Positions 43,513 through 52,361 of a DNA stretch of 64,000 nucleotides are shown here, piece by piece; the stretch's first letter is position 1, and each line of letters starts with the position of its first letter. A program made the position numbers and the translations under genes. This stretch comes from Novosphingopyxis iocasae (lineage in GTDB: Bacteria > Pseudomonadota > Alphaproteobacteria > Sphingomonadales > Sphingomonadaceae): positions 1,325,001 through 1,389,000 of the forward strand of contig NZ_CP060495.1 of assembly GCF_014334095.1 (NCBI RefSeq), read 5' to 3'. The notes beneath the pieces are model-generated. The model ran no database searches. It saw only the letters and a program-made list of their open reading frames with translations, and was not told where the DNA came from.

Positions 43513-44223
43513 ATGCTGAAATCTGTGCTTTTGCCCATCGCCGTAATGACGCTGGCCGCCGCGCCCGCTGCCCGGGCCTCTTCGGTGGTCATCTGGCCGG
43601 TCGATCCGACCATCTCCGAAAATCAGAAAGCAACAGCGATCTGGATTGAGAACAAGGGCAAGGAGCGCGTGACTCTACAGGTCCGCGCATTCAGCTGGTC
43701 CCAGTCGGCCGGAGAAAATGTGCTAAGCCAGCAAGCTGATCTGGTGGCCAGCCCGCCTATGGCCGAAGTGGAGCCGGGGGGGCGCCAGCTTGTAAGGCTC
43801 GTTCGCCGTGCCGAGGCCTCCGATACACCCGAAGCGGCCTATCGTCTTCTGATCGACGAACTGCCAGCGGCGCCAGCCACCGATGCCGAAACACTGCAGG
43901 CGCAGCTTCGAGTGCAGATGCGCTATTCCATCCCGCTGTTCGTTTACGGCTCCAAACAAGAAAACGTTTCGCCGCAACTGGAAGCGCGGATTGTGGCGGC
44001 ACCCTCCGGGCCAATGCTCTCAATCCGCAACAGCGGCAGCCGCCATGCCCGTCTCAGCGACCTACGTGGGCTGTCCGGCGGAAAAGAGGCCCTAATCAAA
44101 TCTGGCTTGGCGGGCTATGTTCTGCCCGGCAGCAGCATCCAAATACCCCTTCCGCCGCGCTCGTTCGATCAGTTTCAGGTAAACGTCAACGGCTCGGACC
44201 AGACGCTCGCTTTCCAAGCGTAA
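43513..44223 (+). CDS. Periplasmic fimbrial chaperone (PapD/CsuC-like)
   Basis: A 236-residue chaperone with signal (LLPIAVMTLAAAPAARA) and the two immunoglobulin-like PapD domains. The N-terminal strand pattern VVIWPVDPTISENQKATAIWI and the RQLVRLVRR strand carry the usual Lys/Arg anchor for subunit carboxylates. It would fold pilin subunits by donor-strand complementation and deliver them to the usher. A GTG at 43,483 overlapping the previous stop is an alternative start; ATG 43,513 begins the signal peptide. Confidence 0.9.
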   Translation: MLKSVLLPIAVMTLAAAPAARASSVVIWPVDPTISENQKATAIWIENKGKERVTLQVRAFSWSQSAGENVLSQQADLVASPPMAEVEPGGRQLVRLVRRAEASDTPEAAYRLLIDELPAAPATDAETLQAQLRVQMRYSIPLFVYGSKQENVSPQLEARIVAAPSGPMLSIRNSGSRHARLSDLRGLSGGKEALIKSGLAGYVLPGSSIQIPLPPRSFDQFQVNVNGSDQTLAFQA

Positions 44224-44238
44224 TCCGGTTCGGGTAAA

Positions 44239-46524
44239 ATGTTGTCCCGCACCATGGCCGCGGCATTGCTGGCAATCTGCGCGGCCAGTCCGGCGGTGGC
44301 CGGTGAGATCCCGGATATTGCGCAAGGCTCTTCGACGCTATTTGTCGATCTGGTCGTGAACGGACGCGCCGATGGCACCCTGGCGGAGCTTTGGGAAAAG
44401 GACGGAGAGCTCTGGATTGCGCCCGCCACGCTACGCGCGGCCGGCATCGCTATCGAAGGCGATGAACCGATCGAACTGAAGCAGGCTCCCGGGTTCACAG
44501 CGAATTACGACGCGGCAGCGCAGCGGCTCTATCTCGATGTAGCGCCAAGCCTTCTTCCAACCTCCCGTATTCGAGCGAAAGCCGCCATTCGCCACGTCAC
44601 ACAGGTCGATCCAGGGTTCGTCCTCAACTATGATGCCTACGTTCAGTTTTGGGGAGCATCGACGAGTGCATCGCTCTGGAGCGAGCAGCGAGCGTTTTCG
44701 GATCTCGCCACCGTCTCCAACAGCGGAATTCTTCGCTTCGGCGGTATGAGCCGTACCGGATACGTCCGATACGACACCCGGATCCGCGCTGTCGATACCG
44801 AGCGCGCTTTGAGCTTCACCGCAGGCGATCTCATCACGCATTCCTTGCCATGGTCCAGCTCGGTTCGACTGGGCGGCATCGGCATCGCGCGCAATTTCCG
44901 TATCCGGCCCGATCTTGTGACCGTACCTTTACCGAGCTTCTCGGGTCAGGCGACCGTGCCTTCAGCGGTTGACCTATTCGTGAACGGTTATCGCCAGCAG
45001 CAGGCCAGCGTGGAGCCGGGGCGGTTCGTGCTGGATCAAATTCCTGTGGTTACCGGCGCCGGGGAGGCCCGCATCGTGACCACCGATGCCACCGGACGTC
45101 AGGTCGAAACCGTGGTTCCCTTTTACGTGGCCCCCGATTTGCTGCAGCAAGGCATGCTCGATTTTGCAGTCGAAGCAGGCGCGCTGAGACGCGGCTACGG
45201 TCTTTCAAGTTTTGATTATGGCGCGCTCGCCTTTTCCGCCACCGCACGTAGAGGCCTGACGGACAAATTCACCCTTGAAGCGCATGCGGAGGCTACGGCG
45301 CAGCTTGCCACGGGCGGAATAGGCGCGGTTTGGGCACCGGGACTCTGGGGCGCAGTACATGTCGCCGCGGGCGTCAGCAGTCTTAGTGGTACGACCGGCC
45401 ATCAAATCACCCTCGGATACAGCTATGCCGGAACGCATTTCGGACTAGGCTTCGACCATGTGGAGCGCAGCGGAAACTATGCCGATCTCGGCACATTCGA
45501 TCTCGCTTTGGTCGGCGGCGGCGCAATCCGCGGAGATCGCTTCAGCGCAAGCCTCTCGCTCGGCGCACTAGGAAGCTTGGGCGCGGGCTATTTCGACAAC
45601 CGGACGCAAGGCGGCCTGCGCGCGCGCATTGCCTCGGCATCTTGGTCGCTGCCGTTGAGGCGCAGCGGCGCTTCGCTTTTTGCTGCCGCCGATCATGATT
45701 TTTCCGGCACCGGAACGAGCGCGCAATTGCGCCTGATGATACCGCTGGGCGGCAGCTCCATGGTGAGCGGCGGCATGGCCCGGCAGCCAAATGGAAGCTT
45801 CCGCGGCGAAACAAGCGCTTCGCGCGCCGTGCCGAACGATGGCGGCTTTGGCTACGCGATCGGTGCCGCCATCGACGATCGCGGAAATGCGCTTGGCCAG
45901 GCAAGCGGCATATGGCGTGGACGTTCGGTCCAAGCCAGTTTCGGTGCCTCGACCACTCCATCAGGCAGTTCCGCCTGGGGAAGCGTAACCGGCGCCCTTG
46001 CATGGATCGACGGCCGTGTATTCGCGGCCAATGCCCTGCCCGACGCCTTCGCCGTGGTCTCCACCGGCGTAGCTGACGTGCCGGTTTATTACGAAAACCA
46101 GCTGTTGGGCCTGACAAATGCCGGTGGGCGGCTTTTCGTGCCCCGCGTAAACGCCTATTTTCCCAGCCGCTTCGCGATCGACCCGATCAATCTTCCTGCC
46201 AACGCCATAACCACCAAAGTCGAAGCCCGCGCCGCTCTTCGTGAAAATACGGGCGCGATAATCCGTATGCCAATCCGATATGCGCAGAGCGTTGTAGTGC
46301 GATTGACCGATATAACGGGCACCCCTCTTCCGGCAGGCACAACAGCCAAATTTGCTGATGGCAGCGCAACGATTGTCGGTTGGGACGGCGTCACGGTCAT
46401 CGATGACGCGCCTTCTCATAGCACGCTATCGGCCATTTCGAATGGAGGAGCCTGTACAGCCCGCTTCACCGTACCAAAGGACGCGCAAGCCTATAGCGAT
46501 CTGGGAGAAGTGCCGTGCGTCTGA
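44239..46524 (+). CDS. Outer-membrane fimbrial usher (FimD/PapC/CsuD family)
   Basis: A 761-residue usher with signal peptide (MAAALLAICAASPAVA). It has an N-terminal chaperone-binding domain, a 24-strand beta-barrel with plug (SFSGQATVPSAVDLFVNGYR is the usher barrel signature), and two C-terminal domains ending in DLGEVPCV. SCPU-associated archaic ushers have this size. It forms the secretion pore and overlaps the tip gene by 10 bases. Confidence 0.92.
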   Translation: MLSRTMAAALLAICAASPAVAGEIPDIAQGSSTLFVDLVVNGRADGTLAELWEKDGELWIAPATLRAAGIAIEGDEPIELKQAPGFTANYDAAAQRLYLDVAPSLLPTSRIRAKAAIRHVTQVDPGFVLNYDAYVQFWGASTSASLWSEQRAFSDLATVSNSGILRFGGMSRTGYVRYDTRIRAVDTERALSFTAGDLITHSLPWSSSVRLGGIGIARNFRIRPDLVTVPLPSFSGQATVPSAVDLFVNGYRQQQASVEPGRFVLDQIPVVTGAGEARIVTTDATGRQVETVVPFYVAPDLLQQGMLDFAVEAGALRRGYGLSSFDYGALAFSATARRGLTDKFTLEAHAEATAQLATGGIGAVWAPGLWGAVHVAAGVSSLSGTTGHQITLGYSYAGTHFGLGFDHVERSGNYADLGTFDLALVGGGAIRGDRFSASLSLGALGSLGAGYFDNRTQGGLRARIASASWSLPLRRSGASLFAAADHDFSGTGTSAQLRLMIPLGGSSMVSGGMARQPNGSFRGETSASRAVPNDGGFGYAIGAAIDDRGNALGQASGIWRGRSVQASFGASTTPSGSSAWGSVTGALAWIDGRVFAANALPDAFAVVSTGVADVPVYYENQLLGLTNAGGRLFVPRVNAYFPSRFAIDPINLPANAITTKVEARAALRENTGAIIRMPIRYAQSVVVRLTDITGTPLPAGTTAKFADGSATIVGWDGVTVIDDAPSHSTLSAISNGGACTARFTVPKDAQAYSDLGEVPCV

Positions 46525-47468
46525 TCACACTGTTCGCTGTGTGCCTGTTTGCATTGCTTCTGCCCGGGTCAGCGCGCGCGGCTTGCAGCTTAGCGAGCAA
46601 TGCATCGGCCTCTCTCGGCACCGCCGGTTCCTATGCCGTGAAGGCCGGACAGGTAGCGCAAACCTCCGCTCAGAGCGGCCTGACCTGTACCGGCGCCGTC
46701 CTCTCCGTGCTCTCCACCAACTACGCGCGTGCGAGCGCAAGCAGCACGAACGGATTTCGCTTGCGCGCGAACAGCAGCGACACGATCGCCTACCGTCTTT
46801 CCGCCGATCCCGGCGGGACCTTTTCGTTCAACCAGGGCGCGACGATCGACTATTTTGACCCCACCCTTATTTCGCTCTTAGGTCTGCTCGATAAAACGGA
46901 TTTCGCCCCACCCATCTATGTCAATCTGACGGACATGCCGAATACTGCCGCCGGAACCTATACCGACATCGTCACGATCCAATGGAGTTGGAGAATCTGC
47001 GGCGGCGTGGGCGTGGGCGGTGTCTGTATCCTCACCTATACGGGCAGCGGATCGACCACGCTCCGGATCACACTCGTCGTTACCAGCGATTGCCGGATCG
47101 ATACCCCCGATGTGCGTTTCGGCAGCGCGCCGCTCGTCAACGGCTTCGTCCCGGTTACGCAAGCTGCGCGGGTCGACTGCACTAAAGGGAGTTTGTTTAC
47201 GGTCGCCTTCAGTAGCGGGCAGAACGGCACCGCCCGCCCATGGCGAACCATGACCGATGGAGGGGGGAACAGACTGAATTACAACCTTTACCGCCCCGAC
47301 GGCATTACCATCTGGGACGAGACCAACCCCCTCGCCGATCCGCGGCCGGGAACTGGCGGGACTACCCCGTCCCTCCTGCAAACATTCGTAGCACGGATCG
47401 ACGCGAGCCAGCCTACGCCACCTCCAGGCAGCTATAGCGACGTGGTGACATTGCTAATTAGTTTTTGA
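46515..47468 (+). CDS. Two-domain SCPU protein, probable fimbrial tip subunit (CsuE-like)
   Basis: A 317-residue exported protein (signal LFALLLPGSARA) with two SCPU-type domains: one beginning ACSLASNASASLG and ending AAGTYTDIVTIQWSW, and a second beginning TSDCRIDTPDVRFG and ending PPGSYSDVVTLLISF. A two-domain subunit last in the operon corresponds to the tip adhesin of Csu pili, with the first domain as the exposed, hydrophobic-tipped receptor-binding part. It overlaps the usher gene by 10 bases. Confidence 0.87.
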   Translation: MRLITLFAVCLFALLLPGSARAACSLASNASASLGTAGSYAVKAGQVAQTSAQSGLTCTGAVLSVLSTNYARASASSTNGFRLRANSSDTIAYRLSADPGGTFSFNQGATIDYFDPTLISLLGLLDKTDFAPPIYVNLTDMPNTAAGTYTDIVTIQWSWRICGGVGVGGVCILTYTGSGSTTLRITLVVTSDCRIDTPDVRFGSAPLVNGFVPVTQAARVDCTKGSLFTVAFSSGQNGTARPWRTMTDGGGNRLNYNLYRPDGITIWDETNPLADPRPGTGGTTPSLLQTFVARIDASQPTPPPGSYSDVVTLLISF

Positions 47469-47791
47469 TGACAGTTCCTGATCGGCAGATTTCACGAGTT
47501 GTTGCGCTACGCACCGGTGCGGTTCCATTCCCTCTAACAGTCTGAACGATGCATACCGCGCTTTAAAGAAGATCTCGTTGACGATAGCACTGCTTGATCG
47601 AACGAGTAAAACCTATGCTTATCTGTTGCTCCACCAAATTGGGATCCGGCCGGAGATGCCCGCGTCACATAGCAAATGTTTGGCCGGTGGTGACCCGTTG
47701 TCTCCGCAAGCGATTTGAAGATTAACGGATGATTATCTATTTCTGAAATAGATGAACCTCGGGGAATACATCATCGAGGGAACACAAGTTT
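47469..47791. other. Intergenic region upstream of TonB receptor, no gene seen
   Basis: The 323 bases between the fimbrial operon and the TonB receptor gene have no supported open frame. They contain a 12-base palindrome CGCACCGGTGCG at 47,510-47,521 and the 19-base palindrome described separately. The region is AT-richer than its surroundings, as expected for a promoter region. Confidence 0.5.
47735..47753. promoter_or_regulatory. Perfect 19-bp palindrome, candidate operator
   Basis: ATCTATTTC-T-GAAATAGAT is perfectly symmetrical (9+1+9 bp) and lies 38 bases before the TonB receptor start, where a repressor would overlap the promoter or early leader. It does not match the consensus Fur box that I know. 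Confidence 0.6.
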
Positions 47792-50542
47792 ATGCGTAAG
47801 TGGGCGTATCTGGCAGCGACGGCATCATGTTTGGGTGCAATCTCGCCAGCAGGGGCGCAGGGGTTGCGGGGCGTGGTGACTTCTGACACGCAGACCGACG
47901 AGGAAAAGGCCGAGGCGCCAGCCGAATCCAAAAACACCGCCGACATCGTCGTGACGGCGACCCGTCGGTCTCAACGCCTATCGAACGTGCCCATCGCGGT
48001 CAGCGCCTATAGTTCCGCCGCCTTGCAGAATTCCGGTGCGACGGACATTCGCCAAATGGCGCAGCTTGCGCCCTCGCTGATCGTCTCTTCAACGGGATCG
48101 GAAGCCAATGCGACCGCGCGCCTTCGCGGCGTCGGCACGGTGGGCGACAATCCCGGTCTTGAAAGCTCCGTCGCCGTATTCATCGACGGTGTCTATCGCA
48201 GCCGCACGGGCGCGGGTCTCAATGACCTGGGCGAGGTGATGCGGATCGAGGTTCTTCGCGGGCCGCAGGGTACCTTGTCTGGCCGCAACTCGTCCGCAGG
48301 CGCGATTAGCATTTACACCAAATATCCCGATTTCGAATTCGGCGGTTATGGCGAGGCGAGCTACGGGAATTACAATGCCGTGCGACTGGCCGGTTCACTG
48401 ACCGGACCGGTCATTGCCGACAAGCTCGCCTTCCGCATCGACGGCGTTTACAACAAGCGCGACGGCTTTCTCTACGACGTCATCAACAACACCGACTTCA
48501 ATGATCGCAATCGCTATTTCGTCCGCGGCCAGCTGTTCTGGAAGCCGACCGACGATTTCTCGATCCGCCTGATCGGCGATTATACGCACCGGGACGAGAA
48601 ATGCTGCGGCGCGACCTATGTCGACACGCGCGAGAAGTTCGATCCGACACCGGGCGTGCCCGGCGACTATGCGATCGCTCCGGAAAATCGTATCGTTTCG
48701 ATCCTGGAAAGCCTGGGCGGCGTGCTGCCGAGCCAGGGTGATACTTATAACCGCAAGATCGCCCAGACCCCCGGCCGCGCCTATTCGAACCTCACAACCG
48801 ACGGCGGCGTGTCTGCGCGTATCGGCTGGTCGTTCGGCGCCGTCGACATGATCTCGATCTCCGCCTATCGCGAATATACATCGGGTGGGGCAGGCGATGT
48901 CGATTTCAGCAATGTCGACATCATTTTCCGTCCCGACGATGGCAATGCCTATCGCAAGTTCCGCACGTTCACGCAGGAAACCCGTTTCAGCGGCGGCCTG
49001 TTCGATAACCGGCTCGATTGGCTTGTCGGCGGCTATTATGCGCACGAAAATCTCGATCTCGTCGATAATCTGCGCTTCGGGTCGCAATATGGCGCTTTTG
49101 CTTCATGCCGCCTGGTTGCGACGATCAACCCCGCTGCGGTACTGCGCGATCCGACCGCCAGCGGTTGCCTGAGCGGGGCAGGACGTGCTGTGCTGACCCC
49201 CGCTGTTGGCCAAGCGGTCATCAGTGGCCTGGATCGCCTCAGCACTATCAACAATGTGGGCAGTCTGGGCGATGTCTATGAGCAGACGAGCACGAACTTC
49301 GCCTTCTTCACGCACAATATCTACAAAATCACCGACACGCTCAGCATCACCGGCGGCCTGCGTTACACCAATGAGCGCAAGCGGCTGAATGCCCGGTTCA
49401 ACAACGACAACACGATCTGTCCCGCGCAGCAGGCCGCGATCAGCCCGCTTCTGGCCAATCCGGCTGTGCCCGGCGCGCTGAAGCCCTTGCTTGGCGGCAT
49501 CGTTACCCTGAGCTGCACGGGCAATTCATCATCGGCGCTGAACGGCGTTCCGATCGAGGACGAGATTTCGGAAGGCCAGTTCACCGGCACGACGGTGCTG
49601 TCCTGGAAGCCTGCATCCAGCACCCTGATCTACGGCTCCTACGCGCGCGGCTACAAGGCCGGCGGGTTCAACCTGGACCGGTCGGACCTGACCCCGAATG
49701 TGTTCGCAACACCCACTCCGGCATCCGCTTCCAACTTGCGGTTCGATCCCGAAACCGTGCAGGCATTCGAACTGGGCATCAAATATTCGTCCGCCAAGTT
49801 CACCGCCAATCTGGCGGCCTTCCGGTCAGAGTTCACCAACTTCCAGCTCAACACCTTCAACGGCACCAACTACATCGTCCAGAATATCGGATCGTGCAGC
49901 GAAAGCCTGAACGGCGCGGATCGCGACAACTCCTCGGTCACGGGCGTCTGCACGGGCGATGTTGGCAAGGGCGTTGTCACGCAAGGGTTCGAGCTTGAGG
50001 CGGGGGCTTATCCGGCCCCGGATCTAACCTTCAATCTGGGCTATACCTACGCACACACGCAGTATCAGGACAATCTGGTCGGCAGCGATTCGGGAGAGGC
50101 ACTGAACGCCGCGCTGTTCCTGTTGCCGGGATCGCAGGTTTCCAACGCACCGCGTCATACCATAACCAGCTCCGCAGCGTGGACGCCGCCGATCGGCAAC
50201 AACGGCATGGAAGCGCTGTTCTATGTCGATAGCCGCCTCACCAGCGACTATAACACCGGGTCCGATCTGTTCCTGGAGAAAGAGCAGGACGGTTTCTTCC
50301 TGGTCAATGCGCGTGTCGGCATTCGTGGTCGCGATCAGCGCTGGGCACTGGAGTTCTGGGGCCAGAATATCTTCAACGTGGATTACACGCAGGTCGCCTT
50401 CTCCGCGCCCTTCCAGGGTGCGGGCAGCGCCTCGCAGGTGAAGGCCTTCGGTGCACCAGAATTCGCCACGGCGAATGCTATCTTCAACGCATTCCTCGCC
50501 GAACCGCGCACCTATGGCGTGACGCTGCGCTCCCGCTTCTGA
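47792..50542 (+). CDS. TonB-dependent receptor, BtuB/FyuA-like plug type
   Basis: A 916-residue outer-membrane receptor: signal (LGAISPAGAQ), IVVTATRRSQRLSNVPIAVS plug start, IRQMAQLAPSLIVSSTG, IEVLRGPQGTLSGRNSSAGA and the C-terminal aromatic ending YGVTLRSRF. The plug pattern belongs to the large sphingomonad group of receptors with this VPIAVSA motif, whose substrates include siderophores, plant phenolics and steroids. The chemoreceptor gene begins 32 bases downstream, so an operon is likely. Substrate unknown. Confidence 0.93.
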   Translation: MRKWAYLAATASCLGAISPAGAQGLRGVVTSDTQTDEEKAEAPAESKNTADIVVTATRRSQRLSNVPIAVSAYSSAALQNSGATDIRQMAQLAPSLIVSSTGSEANATARLRGVGTVGDNPGLESSVAVFIDGVYRSRTGAGLNDLGEVMRIEVLRGPQGTLSGRNSSAGAISIYTKYPDFEFGGYGEASYGNYNAVRLAGSLTGPVIADKLAFRIDGVYNKRDGFLYDVINNTDFNDRNRYFVRGQLFWKPTDDFSIRLIGDYTHRDEKCCGATYVDTREKFDPTPGVPGDYAIAPENRIVSILESLGGVLPSQGDTYNRKIAQTPGRAYSNLTTDGGVSARIGWSFGAVDMISISAYREYTSGGAGDVDFSNVDIIFRPDDGNAYRKFRTFTQETRFSGGLFDNRLDWLVGGYYAHENLDLVDNLRFGSQYGAFASCRLVATINPAAVLRDPTASGCLSGAGRAVLTPAVGQAVISGLDRLSTINNVGSLGDVYEQTSTNFAFFTHNIYKITDTLSITGGLRYTNERKRLNARFNNDNTICPAQQAAISPLLANPAVPGALKPLLGGIVTLSCTGNSSSALNGVPIEDEISEGQFTGTTVLSWKPASSTLIYGSYARGYKAGGFNLDRSDLTPNVFATPTPASASNLRFDPETVQAFELGIKYSSAKFTANLAAFRSEFTNFQLNTFNGTNYIVQNIGSCSESLNGADRDNSSVTGVCTGDVGKGVVTQGFELEAGAYPAPDLTFNLGYTYAHTQYQDNLVGSDSGEALNAALFLLPGSQVSNAPRHTITSSAAWTPPIGNNGMEALFYVDSRLTSDYNTGSDLFLEKEQDGFFLVNARVGIRGRDQRWALEFWGQNIFNVDYTQVAFSAPFQGAGSASQVKAFGAPEFATANAIFNAFLAEPRTYGVTLRSRF

Positions 50543-50574
50543 TTGCATCACCAAAGGTCTGGATCTTTCGAACC

Positions 50575-52353
50575 ATGAAAATACCGCGCAAGCTCGGCCT
50601 GGCGTTCCTCACCATCATCGCGACGGCTGCCGTCGTGATGCTGGTGTTCTACGGAACGATCACGATGATCAGCCGCTCCACCGAACGAACCAACGTCAGC
50701 CAGGATATCTATGCCAAGGCGCTGACGCTGGAGATGTCGATTCTGCGGCAGAACAGCCAGTTTCGCGGGTTTCTGGTTACAGGTGATGTCAAATATCTCA
50801 AATCCTATGAGGAGGCGCGCCAGGAATATGACGAAACCGCTGCCGATCTGAAGACTCTCCTCGTTAGTCCGGACCATCGCAAATGGCTGGAGATGTCGCG
50901 CCTTGAAACGCTGAAATGGCGGAGAAACTGGGGTGATCGCATGATTGCCTGGGTGAAGGACGGGCGGCGAGAGGACGCGCAGCAGGCGGTGCGTGATGCG
51001 GGGTCCAACGTGCTCGTGAGCGACAGCGTCTTGCCGCTGCGTGATCTGCGCAATGACGAGACCGAGCAGATCGAAGCCGCGGCGACGAGCCAGCATAATG
51101 CGATCCAAACCGCGCTGTTTGCCCTGGTGATCGGCGCGATCGCGCTGATCGGCCTGGCAGTCACCTTGTCGATGCTGCTCAGCCGGCAGATCGCACGTCC
51201 GATCACCGTGCTTACCGATGCGATGACGCAGCTGGCCGGCGGACGCCATGACATCGAGGTCGAGGCTGATCGCCCCGACGAACTGGGCGACATGGCCCGC
51301 GCAGTGGCGGTGTTCCGCGACACCGCCGCGGCAAAGGTAGCTGCGGATCGTGACCGGGCCACAGCCATGACGGCGATCGGGGGCGGTTTGCGCCGTCTTT
51401 CGGACGCCGATCTGACGGCGCGCATCGTCGATGTGCCGCCGGCGTTCCGCGTCCTTTCGGACGATTTCAACAATGCCACCGACAGCCTTTCGCGCGTGCT
51501 GGGAGAGGTTCGCGGTAGCGTCCAGTCGATCAAGCACAATTCGACCGAGATCAATCATGGCGCTCTCGATCTGGCGCGTCGCACCGAGCAGGAAGCCGCC
51601 GCCTTGCAGCAATCGGCTGCCGCGCTCGACGAAGTCACCACCTCCATCCGCGACGGCGCCGGCAGGGCCATCGATGCCAGTGCATCGATGAGCCAGGCCC
51701 GCGAGGACGCCGAACGCGGCGGCGATGTGGCCCGTCAGGCGATCGAGGCGATGCACGGCATTCAGGAAGCAAGCGACCAGATCGCAGCGATCATCAGCCT
51801 GATCGATGGCATCGCTTTCCAGACCAACCTGCTTGCCCTCAACGCGGGCGTCGAGGCGGCGCGGGCCGGGGAAGCGGGCAAGGGTTTCGCGGTGGTTGCA
51901 TCGGAAGTGCGCGCTCTGGCGCAGCGCTCCGCCGATGCCGCGACCGAGGTGAAGGACAAGGTGACGTCCGCCTCCACGCATGTGCGCACCGGCGTCGATC
52001 TGGTCGATCAAACCGGACAGGCGCTTTCGCGCATCATCGATTCGGTTGCCGAAGTGAGTGGATCGATTGATGAGATCGCGCGCTCGTCCGATAATCAGGC
52101 CAGGAGCCTGGGCCAGATCAATGTGGCGATCGGCGAGATGGACCGGATGACACAGGAGAATGCGGCGATGGTTGAACAGACCTCTGCGGCTGCGCACCTG
52201 CTGGTCGCCGAAGCGCAGCAGCTGGCGGCATCCATCGCGACGTTCGAGATCGATGGTGAGGGCGCGGGGGCTGTACCGCTACGGCAAGCCGATCGGTCCG
52301 AACATCAGAACGCGTCCGAGCCGCTGCGCCTCGTCAGCGCCGGCGGGCGCTGA
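50575..52353 (+). CDS. Methyl-accepting chemotaxis protein with CHASE3-like sensor
   Basis: A 592-residue transducer: membrane span 1 (LAFLTIIATAAVVMLVFYG), a helical CHASE3-like periplasmic domain, span 2 (ALFALVIGAIALIGLAVTL), HAMP, a second HAMP-like segment, and a cytoplasmic signalling coiled coil whose hairpin reads IDGIAFQTNLLALNAGVEAA, AGEAGKGFAVVASEVRALA. There is no C-terminal methylation-enzyme docking pentapeptide. It is placed between a TonB receptor and a DUF2332 gene (8 bases), suggesting taxis to the receptor substrate. Confidence 0.94.
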   Translation: MKIPRKLGLAFLTIIATAAVVMLVFYGTITMISRSTERTNVSQDIYAKALTLEMSILRQNSQFRGFLVTGDVKYLKSYEEARQEYDETAADLKTLLVSPDHRKWLEMSRLETLKWRRNWGDRMIAWVKDGRREDAQQAVRDAGSNVLVSDSVLPLRDLRNDETEQIEAAATSQHNAIQTALFALVIGAIALIGLAVTLSMLLSRQIARPITVLTDAMTQLAGGRHDIEVEADRPDELGDMARAVAVFRDTAAAKVAADRDRATAMTAIGGGLRRLSDADLTARIVDVPPAFRVLSDDFNNATDSLSRVLGEVRGSVQSIKHNSTEINHGALDLARRTEQEAAALQQSAAALDEVTTSIRDGAGRAIDASASMSQAREDAERGGDVARQAIEAMHGIQEASDQIAAIISLIDGIAFQTNLLALNAGVEAARAGEAGKGFAVVASEVRALAQRSADAATEVKDKVTSASTHVRTGVDLVDQTGQALSRIIDSVAEVSGSIDEIARSSDNQARSLGQINVAIGEMDRMTQENAAMVEQTSAAAHLLVAEAQQLAASIATFEIDGEGAGAVPLRQADRSEHQNASEPLRLVSAGGR

Positions 52354-52361
52354 AACCGAAC

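Noticed and set aside
47510-47521. Palindrome CGCACCGGTGCG resembling the locus operator
   Set aside because: It keeps only the ACCGGT core; the outer TGA and CCA bases of the five-site consensus are absent, and it lies 270 bases before the receptor start.
50548-52197. Open frame of 549 codons antisense to the chemoreceptor
   Set aside because: No domain is recognisable and the sense strand encodes clear HAMP and MCP motifs.
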